This document shows positions 1 to 6,600 of a stretch of 13,093 nt of DNA, piece by piece. The DNA lies in NCBI GenBank assembly GCA_902491795.1, contig CABUIX010000060.1, positions 1 to 13,093 of the forward strand. Direction: 5' to 3'. Positions within the stretch are counted from its first letter, which is position 1. Each line of letters opens with the position of its first letter. The position numbers and the translations under genes are program-made. Source of the stretch: an uncultured Bacteroidales bacterium (GTDB taxonomy: Bacteria; Bacteroidota; Bacteroidia; Bacteroidales; UBA932). The notes beneath the pieces are model-generated. The model saw only the letters and a list, made by a program, of their open reading frames with translations, made no database searches and had not been told where the DNA came from.

Positions 1-497
1 TTGCCGGACGCCTCCTTGATCGCGATGATGTTCGGACAGTCACATGCCAGGCGCACCATCGTGTCGGCGGTCATGTTGGCTCCGGTCCTGCCAGGCACGT
101 TGTAGATGACCACCGGTTTACTGCTACGCTCGGCGACAGCCTTGAAATAACGGTACTGTCCCTCCTGCGTCGGCTTGTTGTAGTACGGAACCACGACCAG
201 CCAGGCATCGCCCCCGAAAGGCATGTTGGAGAGGGTGCCGTCCAGAGAATTGGTGCCGCAGCCTACAAGAAGAGGAAGTCCGGCTGCATGCTCACGCGCA
301 GTCCTGAGCAGCTGTGTCTTCTCGGAAGCGCTCAGAGTCGGGGTCTCCCCGGTAGTGGCCAGAGGCACAAGAAAATCGACCCCTGCCTCCACCTGCCGGT
401 CGATGCTGGCGGCATACGCATCGTAATCAACTTCAAGATTGTCCTTGAAAGGCGTCACCAGAGCGGTGCCGCAGCCTTTGAAATATAGTCTGTTCAT
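1..497 (-). CDS. dapA: 4-hydroxy-tetrahydrodipicolinate synthase, N-terminal part (runs off left edge)
   Basis: DapA condenses pyruvate with aspartate-4-semialdehyde, the first committed step to diaminopimelate and lysine, in the cytoplasm. About 165 residues are visible, starting MNRLYFKGCG at an ATG at 495-497. The remaining C-terminal part of the TIM barrel lies outside the window. Family landmarks are all present: ATTGETP (Thr48/Thr49 of the proton relay), PYYNKPTQEG at 104-113, YNVPGRTG with catalytic Tyr132, and IKEASG with Lys161, the Schiff-base lysine. The ATG overlaps the dapB stop as ATGA, so translation is probably coupled. One oddity: the segment between GCGTN and PYYN is four residues shorter than in E. 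coli DapA (SNMPFGGDAW), which looks like one helical turn removed before the next strand. All catalytic residues remain, so I expect a working enzyme. Identity is secure; only completeness cannot be judged. Confidence 0.95.
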   Translation of the reverse strand, partial: MNRLYFKGCGTALVTPFKDNLEVDYDAYAASIDRQVEAGVDFLVPLATTGETPTLSASEKTQLLRTAREHAAGLPLLVGCGTNSLDGTLSNMPFGGDAWLVVVPYYNKPTQEGQYRYFKAVAERSSKPVVIYNVPGRTGANMTADTMVRLACDCPNIIAIKEASG

Positions 498-1156
498 AAT
501 ATCAGGTCTTTGAATTCGTGTACTCCCTCCAGCCTCTCCGTCATCAGGGCGGCTGTCACGGCACCTTCGGCGAAGCCCTCGCGGGAAAAGGCCTCGTGGG
601 TGAATGTCAGCTTGTCCACTCCGGAAAGGAACTCCACAATATGCGTCCCGGGGACCTCCCCTATGCGCTTTGAGGTTATCTCCGGAGCCACGCCAAGGCT
701 TTCTTCTATTATCCCCGCGACACTCTTGGCGGTTCCGCTCGGGGCATCGAGCTTGTGGATATGATGTATCTCCTCGACATGAGGAGCATAGCCCTGCCCA
801 TGCAGGACCTCGCAGGCACGCTGCACCGCCGCGAAGAAGGCGTTGACCCCTATCGAGAAGTTGGAAGCCCAGACGAGCGGGGTGCCGTGCCGGGTGAACT
901 CGGCGAACACATCGTCCTTGATGTCATACCAGCCGGTCGTGCCCACCACGGCCGCCTTGAACTTTCCGGCAATCACGGGATAGTTGGCCCTGAATGCTGC
1001 CGGAGTCGTGAAATCGATGCAAACGCTCTCCCGGGCAATCTCATCGGGCACAGAGCACACATCTTCGGACGCACAGGCGAGAGGAATGCCCCTGCGCTGG
1101 AGCACAGCCTCAACCATGTGGCCCATCTTTCCGTATCCGCTAATTACAACTTTCAT
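494..1156 (-). CDS. dapB: 4-hydroxy-tetrahydrodipicolinate reductase
   Basis: DapB reduces the DapA product to tetrahydrodipicolinate with NAD(P)H in the diaminopimelate/lysine pathway. The 220-residue protein opens with the Rossmann motif GYGKMG (7-12), then IDFT (47-50), GTTGW (72-76) and SNFSIGVN (98-105). The catalytic and substrate segment EEIHHIHKLDAPSGTA (128-143) holds the expected His131 and Lys135, equivalent to His159 and Lys163 of E. coli, followed by VPGTH and the late GFAEGAV segment. At 220 residues it is shorter than E. coli DapB (about 273) and typical Bacteroides forms (about 250). The missing parts are in the cofactor domain and in the loop after DAPSGTA, not in motifs. The start ATG at 1154-1156 lies 17 nt inside the upstream M20 gene, with a GAGGA stretch a few bases before it. 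The stop shares ATGA with dapA. Confidence 0.95.
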   Translation of the reverse strand: MKVVISGYGKMGHMVEAVLQRRGIPLACASEDVCSVPDEIARESVCIDFTTPAAFRANYPVIAGKFKAAVVGTTGWYDIKDDVFAEFTRHGTPLVWASNFSIGVNAFFAAVQRACEVLHGQGYAPHVEEIHHIHKLDAPSGTAKSVAGIIEESLGVAPEITSKRIGEVPGTHIVEFLSGVDKLTFTHEAFSREGFAEGAVTAALMTERLEGVHEFKDLIL

Positions 1157-2117
1157 ATATCCTCGTATAAATATCCATTGCTTCTTCCATCTCCCGGAGA
1201 CTCACGCATTCGTCGTCGCGGTGCGCGACCTTTATCGAACCCGGACCGCAGATCATCCTGTGCGCGAAATTCTTCAGGTGCGGAGCATCGCTTCCGAATG
1301 CCACAGCCTTCGTGCGGAATCCCGGAAGGGTGAAATATTCGGCGGGATCGTCCCCGCCACGCGCGCTCACTTCAAGTTCAGTGCTGCCGCATGCCTGCAT
1401 GAAGGCATCCACGTCGGCCGACGATGCAAAAGTTGTGCGGAAATACAGCCTGCAGTCAAGTGAATCGCTCAATATGTTCTGCGGATTGTCACTGTGCAGC
1501 AGACCGACATTGAATGTGGTCTTGCCGAGCAGCGGGTCTTCGGGAAATTCATGGCTGCGCAGTCTGTCCATGAAATCGACAAACAGGTCCACGGCACTCC
1601 TGCCGAATTCCGGATAGCCGGAATGAAAGGCGCGGCCCCTGAAATGCAGGCCGAAGGATCTCGTGCCCTTGGACGCGCTGACCATGCAGTTGTCGGTAGG
1701 TTCGCCTATCACGAGCCAGGGAGCGCGGAAGCCCGTGCGCGCGAATGCCTTTGCCCCGAATGACCCGGTCTCCTCGCCGCTGAGCAGAAGCAGGCCGAAA
1801 CCGCTCTTCCCGGCGGCTTCAAGACGCTTGCAGGCGCCGTACATCGCGAAAATCTGCCCCTTGGCATCGCAGCTTCCCCGTCCGCGGACAATGTCTCCCT
1901 CAAACGAGGGCGCGATATATGGAGGCACCGTATCCATGTGCGTGCAGAATACAAGCCGCGGCTCTCCCCAGCTGAAAAGCAGGTTGAGAGTGCCGTCTCC
2001 GACCTCGAAACTTTCGGCTTTAGGTGCTTCCAGCCGTGTCAGAAGCCACTCGGCGAGCTTCCTTTCCTTTCCGGAAGTGGAATCGATTGCCAGCATTTCC
2101 CTGAAGAGACTGTCCAT
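1140..2117 (-). CDS. M20-family metallopeptidase (DapE/ArgE-like deacylase)
   Basis: A 325-residue di-zinc amidohydrolase of the M20 family, which removes succinyl, acetyl or peptide groups from amino acids. The metal and catalytic residues are complete: THMDTVP with His60 and Asp62, CDAKG with Asp84, GEETG with Glu115 (base) and Glu116 (metal), GEPTD with Glu139, and AHRDDE with His299 near the C terminus. The dimerisation-domain FHSGYPE (His165) is also present. It is somewhat shorter than classic DapE or ArgE (about 375-380). It lies 3 nt after thrA and overlaps dapB by 17 nt, so the context favours desuccinylation or deacetylation of an N-acyl diaminopimelate intermediate. Many Bacteroidota instead use the DapL aminotransferase route, which needs no deacylase. 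An acetylornithine/acetyllysine deacetylase or a dipeptidase role is therefore also possible. Family is certain; substrate is inferred from neighbours only. Confidence 0.85.
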   Translation of the reverse strand: MDSLFREMLAIDSTSGKERKLAEWLLTRLEAPKAESFEVGDGTLNLLFSWGEPRLVFCTHMDTVPPYIAPSFEGDIVRGRGSCDAKGQIFAMYGACKRLEAAGKSGFGLLLLSGEETGSFGAKAFARTGFRAPWLVIGEPTDNCMVSASKGTRSFGLHFRGRAFHSGYPEFGRSAVDLFVDFMDRLRSHEFPEDPLLGKTTFNVGLLHSDNPQNILSDSLDCRLYFRTTFASSADVDAFMQACGSTELEVSARGGDDPAEYFTLPGFRTKAVAFGSDAPHLKNFAHRMICGPGSIKVAHRDDECVSLREMEEAMDIYTRIYESCN

Positions 2118-2120
2118 AGG

Positions 2121-4289
2121 CTACTGCATCAGAATGTCCTTGATTATTCCTGTGGCGGCAAGTCTGACTCCCTCGCCGGCACCCTTTATGACCAGGGGCG
2201 AAGAGTACTCGCTGCGTATTACGGTGACGTTCTCGGTGCCGCTGATCCAGTAGAAGGGACTGTCCATGCCCACGGTACGCATCTTTATTTCAGCCCTGTA
2301 GCCCAGACGGGAGCGGGCATCGCGGCGCAGGGATGCCACGAAACGCTGCCTCAGGCCGGCATTGTCGAGCTCGGCCTCCCTCTGGATGAACCGCGGCTCA
2401 TATGCTGCGAGCCGTGCATAGAATTCGTCAAGCGGGCAGTCAAAGAACTCTGGGCCAAGCATAGGGGTGATGTCCACGTCCTTCTCCTCCAGGGGCACTC
2501 CGGCCTCACGGGCTATTATGAGCAGCTTGCGCAGCACGTCACGGCCTCCGAGGTCGATGCGCGGATCCTTCTCGGTAAGGCCTTCGCTCTGGGCCCTGCG
2601 CAGCAGGGTGGCGAGACTGTCGCTGCGTGCACCGTCATAGCCGGTTATCACATAGTTGAGAGTGCATGAGACCACCGCCTCGATCGACTCGATGCTGTCG
2701 CTGCAGTTGGCGCTTCCGGCGATGGACTCCAATATGGGGAGGGCATTGCCGACCGTGGTGTCGTAGCGGAAATAAGCCCCGTTTTCCCTCGCCGCGGCCT
2801 TGATTGCCGCATACTGGACATAGGGGACGGCCAGGGAACGGCGGTTGGAGGTCACCACGTTGATGCCGCTGCGCATAAGTTCCGCATAGCGCGTATAGAG
2901 AGCAAGGTCGTTGGTGCAGTCAACGAATACCGATTTCCTCGGTCCTGCCTCGCACACGGCTGAAATGTAGGCTCCGTCCGCTGAAGATTCTCCCTCTGCA
3001 AGTCTCACGGCGATCTCGTCGGCCGGGATTCCACGCATGTCAATTATGAAATGGCGGCTGTCCGACACGCCGACAATGTTGATCCTGCGGCCCGTGCGGG
3101 ACTCTATCCTGTCCTTGCTGCGCTCGGCAAGATCGACAAGAGCCTTGCCCACTGCACCGTAACCTGCGAGGAAAACGTTTATCACGGCAACGGACCTGTC
3201 CTCGAAAAATTCGCGGTGAAGGGCCTGTACAGCCTCGTTTTCGACTATGCGCTTGACGTTGACGAAAAGCACGCTGCCTTCGCCGTAGACTTCGCTGACC
3301 GGGCTGATTCCGGCCTCGGCCAGGGCAGAGACCATACGGCCGGCGGCCGCGCGGCGGCTGGCGAGCGCCTCGCCGACGACGCAGAGCCTTGCCTCGTCCC
3401 GCTCCGGGACGGCAAGGCTCGTGACGCCCATCCAGGCGTCGGCCGCCGGCCTGAACCTGCCGCTCACCACCGTTCCCGGATGCCTGGGGTCAAAAGTATT
3501 GCGTATGTTGATGTCTATCCCCTTGTCCATCGCCGGCTTCACCGTGGGGGCATAAAGCACCTTTGCCCCGTTCTCGGCCAGCTCAAGAGCTGCGCGGTAG
3601 GAAATGTCTGGAATAGTCTGGGCCGACGGAACCACCTTGGGGTTGGCTGTCATGATTCCCGGTACATCTGTCCATATTTCCAGGTCATCCGCGCCGGCTC
3701 CGGCAGCGTAAAGTGCCGCACTGTAGTCGGAGCCTCCGCGCCCGAGAGTCGTGACCTTGCCGTCCTCGCCGGAGGCAATGAATCCCGGGGCAACGAAAAG
3801 CCTCACGTCCCCGGCCGCCTCAACGGCAGAATATATTGCGGAATATGTAAGGTCCTCGTCGACCTTTCCGTCCCTGGTCTTCACGAGCAACCTGGAATCG
3901 AGCCACAGGGAGTGCACTCCCTCGCAGGCGAACTTCCTCTCGATGATCCGTGTGGAGAAAAGTTCCCCGAAAGACTCGAAGCACGGGCCGTCATAATTCC
4001 CGAGCTCCTCAAAAAGCCCCGAAAGCATTTCCATTGCAGACTCCCTCTCCTGCCCGGTGAAAAGCCTGCGGACTATGCCCTCGTGCCTGGCACGGAGCTT
4101 TCCTACGAGTTCAGGACGTCTTTCCGGGGCGGCCTTCCCTATTTCGATAAGGGCATCGGTGCATCCGCTTATCGCGGAGCACACGAGAATCACGCGGTCC
4201 TTCCCGAGAGCCGCCTCAACTATGTCCATTACGGCAGAAATCCTCGTCGCGTCTGCAACCGAACTGCCTCCAAACTTCAGAACCTTCAT
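2121..4289 (-). CDS. thrA: Bifunctional aspartokinase/homoserine dehydrogenase with a single ACT unit
   Basis: This fusion enzyme phosphorylates aspartate and, after Asd, reduces aspartate semialdehyde to homoserine for threonine and methionine. The aspartokinase domain covers residues 1-280: KFGGSSVAD (5-13), TLGRGGSD (181-188) and WTDVPGIMT (206-214). A regulatory segment follows at about 285-365. The homoserine dehydrogenase starts with AGYGAVGKAL (375-384) and contains DPRIDLGGRDVLRK (575-588), whose Asp584 and Lys588 match the catalytic pair of yeast homoserine dehydrogenase. At 722 residues it is about 100 shorter than E. coli ThrA (820), mainly because only one ACT-like repeat separates the domains. 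Two dehydrogenase motifs also differ: TSNRR (480-484) where TxNKK is usual, and VGNALP where VGAGLP is usual. I chose the ATG at 4287-4289, which overlaps the murA stop as TGATG and gives the usual MKVLKFGG start. A TTG one codon upstream is less likely. Confidence 0.92.
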   Translation of the reverse strand: MKVLKFGGSSVADATRISAVMDIVEAALGKDRVILVCSAISGCTDALIEIGKAAPERRPELVGKLRARHEGIVRRLFTGQERESAMEMLSGLFEELGNYDGPCFESFGELFSTRIIERKFACEGVHSLWLDSRLLVKTRDGKVDEDLTYSAIYSAVEAAGDVRLFVAPGFIASGEDGKVTTLGRGGSDYSAALYAAGAGADDLEIWTDVPGIMTANPKVVPSAQTIPDISYRAALELAENGAKVLYAPTVKPAMDKGIDINIRNTFDPRHPGTVVSGRFRPAADAWMGVTSLAVPERDEARLCVVGEALASRRAAAGRMVSALAEAGISPVSEVYGEGSVLFVNVKRIVENEAVQALHREFFEDRSVAVINVFLAGYGAVGKALVDLAERSKDRIESRTGRRINIVGVSDSRHFIIDMRGIPADEIAVRLAEGESSADGAYISAVCEAGPRKSVFVDCTNDLALYTRYAELMRSGINVVTSNRRSLAVPYVQYAAIKAAARENGAYFRYDTTVGNALPILESIAGSANCSDSIESIEAVVSCTLNYVITGYDGARSDSLATLLRRAQSEGLTEKDPRIDLGGRDVLRKLLIIAREAGVPLEEKDVDITPMLGPEFFDCPLDEFYARLAAYEPRFIQREAELDNAGLRQRFVASLRRDARSRLGYRAEIKMRTVGMDSPFYWISGTENVTVIRSEYSSPLVIKGAGEGVRLAATGIIKDILMQ

Positions 4290-5596
4290 CAAATTCTTTC
4301 GATTTTTGCCCCGAGGGCTCCGAGCCTCTGCTCGATGTTTTCGTATCCCCTGTCTATCTGCTCGATGTTGTCAATGCGTGAGATTCCCCTGGCCGACATT
4401 GCCGCCAGCAGCATTGCGATGCCCGCACGTATGTCGGGCGAAGTCATCCGGTTGGCCTTGAGGCATATCTTGTGGTCATGGCCTATCACCACGGCCCTGT
4501 GAGGGTCGCAGAGGATGATCTGCGCTCCCATGTCGATCAGCTTGTCCACGAAGAACAGCCTGCTTTCGAACATCTTCTGGTGAATCAGCACGCTCCCCTT
4601 GCACTGGGTGGCCACCACGAGCATCACGCTCAGCAGGTCCGGAGTCAGCCCCGGCCATGGAGCGTCGGCGATGGTCATGATGGAGCCGTCGATGAACGAC
4701 TCGATCTCATAGCTGTCCTGAGCCGGGACATAGATGTCGTCGCCTCTCTGCTCCAGCCTGACTCCGAGCCTGCAGAAACTTTCGGGAATGATTCCGAGAT
4801 TGTCCCAGGAAACATTGCTTATCGTGAGCTCGCTCTGGGTGATGGCGGCCATCCCGATGAAAGAGCCGACCTCGATCATGTCCGGAAGCACCTTGTGCTC
4901 CGCACCGTGAAGAGACTCCACGCCTGTTATCCTGAGCAGGTTCGAGCCTATGCCGTCGATCTTTGCCCCCATTGCGGTAAGCAGGCGGCAGAGCTGCTGG
5001 ACATAAGGTTCGCAGGCGGCATTGTAGATGGTCGTAAGGCCGGGAGACAGAACCGCCGCCATGATGATGTTGGCCGTTCCTGTCACGGAAGCCTCGTCAA
5101 GCAGCATGTAGCAGCCTTTCATGTCCTTCCCGGAACTCAGCCGGTACGCACGCCTGGAGCTGTCGTATGCGCACTTGGCACCAAGCCTCATGAATCCCTC
5201 AATGTGCGTGTCCACCCTGCGGCGGCCGATCTTGTCTCCGCCGGGCTTGGGGAAGTAAGCCTGGCCGAAACGCGTCAGCAGCGGACCCACAACCAGCACC
5301 GAGCCGCGAAGTTTCGCGCACTGGGCCACAAACTCCGCACTGCGGATGTAGAATTCGTTGATATGGGCCGCAGTGAAGGTGTAGTCCCCCTTGGCGTTGC
5401 GCTCGACAGCAACCCCCATCGACTTGAGCAGTTCAATGAGGTTGAATATGTCGAGAATCTCCGGGATATTGCTTATCCTCACGGGCTCGGAAGTCAGCAG
5501 CACTGCGCTGATCACCTCCAGAGCCTCATTCTTCGCGCCCTGCGGCTCAATGCTTCCGCTGAGCCGGTGGCCGCCCTCTATGACAAATGAACTCAT
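4289..5596 (-). CDS. murA: UDP-N-acetylglucosamine 1-carboxyvinyltransferase with Asp in the catalytic loop
   Basis: MurA transfers enolpyruvate from PEP to UDP-GlcNAc, the first committed step of peptidoglycan synthesis, in the cytoplasm. The 435-residue length is normal. GAKNEAL carries Lys22 and Asn23, AKLRGS carries Arg97, TPD carries Asp320 (the equivalent of Asp305 in E. coli, the general base), FESR carries Arg346, and SPDIRAG carries Arg390. The active-site loop reads PGGDKIGRRRVDTH, so the position of Cys115 in E. coli is Asp121. This Cys-to-Asp change is known from natural MurA enzymes (for example Mycobacterium, Chlamydia) and makes them insensitive to fosfomycin while keeping activity; I also recall it as usual in Bacteroidota. 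The gene lies between murB and thrA with an ATGA overlap at its start and a TGATG junction at its end. Confidence 0.96.
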   Translation of the reverse strand: MSSFVIEGGHRLSGSIEPQGAKNEALEVISAVLLTSEPVRISNIPEILDIFNLIELLKSMGVAVERNAKGDYTFTAAHINEFYIRSAEFVAQCAKLRGSVLVVGPLLTRFGQAYFPKPGGDKIGRRRVDTHIEGFMRLGAKCAYDSSRRAYRLSSGKDMKGCYMLLDEASVTGTANIIMAAVLSPGLTTIYNAACEPYVQQLCRLLTAMGAKIDGIGSNLLRITGVESLHGAEHKVLPDMIEVGSFIGMAAITQSELTISNVSWDNLGIIPESFCRLGVRLEQRGDDIYVPAQDSYEIESFIDGSIMTIADAPWPGLTPDLLSVMLVVATQCKGSVLIHQKMFESRLFFVDKLIDMGAQIILCDPHRAVVIGHDHKICLKANRMTSPDIRAGIAMLLAAMSARGISRIDNIEQIDRGYENIEQRLGALGAKIERI

Positions 5597-6600
5597 ATGT
5601 GTTCGACTTCAGGATGAAGTTCCACGCCGAAGCGGGCCTTCACCTCGTTTACTATTCTGCTTTCCAGCGCCAGCACGTCGGAAGGCGTGGCCTCGCCGCT
5701 GGCATTCACTATGACAAGCGGCTGCTTCGAATAAACGGCGGCTCCGCCTTCGGAAGTACCCTTGAGTCCGCAGCTGTCGATGAGCCAGGCCGCCGGAACC
5801 TTTACGCTCCCGTCAGGAAGCACATAATGCGGCGCGCTTCCGTCGGGCGAAATCGCAGCGAACTCCTCTGCGCTCACAACAGGATTCTTGAAGAAGCTGC
5901 CGGCACTGCCGATTTCCAGCGGGTCCGGGAGCTTGCTTCTGCGTATCGACGAGACAGCCTCCCTGACTTCCATCGGAGTGGGATTCTCCTTGCCGCCAAG
6001 AGCATCCCTGACGCCCTTGTAGTCAAGTTTCGGGGAAGGTTTGCGCGAAAGGCGGAAAAGCACGCTGGTGATTATGTAGCGGCCGCGGTTCTCCTCTTCC
6101 TTGAACATTGAGCTCCGGTATCCGTAGCGGCATTCTGACACCCTGAAACGGCATTTCCTGCGTTCCTTGAGGTCATAGCAAACCACCCCGGAGATGATGT
6201 CCTTGGCCTCCACCCCGTAGGCTCCTACATTCTGGACGGCAGCCGCGCCCACCTCTCCCGGGATCAGCGAAAGGTTCTCCGCACCCCAGAGGCCGTGACG
6301 GCAGAGCTCAGCCACCAGGCTGTCGAAATTCACGCCCGCACCGACTATCACCGGCACCTCGTCAAGCCCCACGTCGACATACTTGATGTACTCTATGTTC
6401 GAATGGAGAACGGTCCCGGGGAAATCGCCGGTGAAGAGCAGGTTGCTCCCCTCTCCGATATGGAGCAGCGGCCGCGGCAGCCTGTCGAAATTCAGGCCCT
6501 CGAGCTCAGCCACATTCTCATATTCGACGAAACACGCACAGGATACTTTCATCCTGAACGTGTTCATCGTACTGAGGTCGCAGTTCAGCTGTATTCTCAT
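5593..6600 (-). CDS. murB: UDP-N-acetylenolpyruvoylglucosamine reductase (type I MurB)
   Basis: MurB is the FAD enzyme that reduces the MurA product with NADPH to UDP-N-acetylmuramic acid. The 335 residues show the FAD-binding GEGSNLLF (49-56) and SLIPGEVGAAAVQNVGAYG (111-129). Catalytic residues match E. coli: Tyr161-Arg162 in YGYRSSMFK, Ser235 in GSAGSFFKNP, and Glu331 in HPEVEHI at the C terminus. The YRxSxFK motif and the KLDYKG segment place it with the E. coli-like type I enzymes rather than the shorter type II. It is transcribed just before murA, so the two consecutive reactions are encoded side by side in reverse order. Its ATG overlaps the aspS stop as ATGA, and its stop overlaps the murA ATG the same way. 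Confidence 0.96.
   Translation of the reverse strand: MRIQLNCDLSTMNTFRMKVSCACFVEYENVAELEGLNFDRLPRPLLHIGEGSNLLFTGDFPGTVLHSNIEYIKYVDVGLDEVPVIVGAGVNFDSLVAELCRHGLWGAENLSLIPGEVGAAAVQNVGAYGVEAKDIISGVVCYDLKERRKCRFRVSECRYGYRSSMFKEEENRGRYIITSVLFRLSRKPSPKLDYKGVRDALGGKENPTPMEVREAVSSIRRSKLPDPLEIGSAGSFFKNPVVSAEEFAAISPDGSAPHYVLPDGSVKVPAAWLIDSCGLKGTSEGGAAVYSKQPLVIVNASGEATPSDVLALESRIVNEVKARFGVELHPEVEHI

Noticed and set aside
4290..4292. TTG start for thrA
   Set aside because: The next codon is an ATG giving the canonical MKVLKFGG start and a TGATG coupling with murA.
3051..4502. Long 483-codon open frame on the plus strand opposite thrA
   Set aside because: It is a mirror of the GC-rich thrA coding strand, with low-complexity His/Arg/Ala-rich translation and no recognisable domain. 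Other long plus-strand frames opposite aspS and murA were rejected for the same reason.
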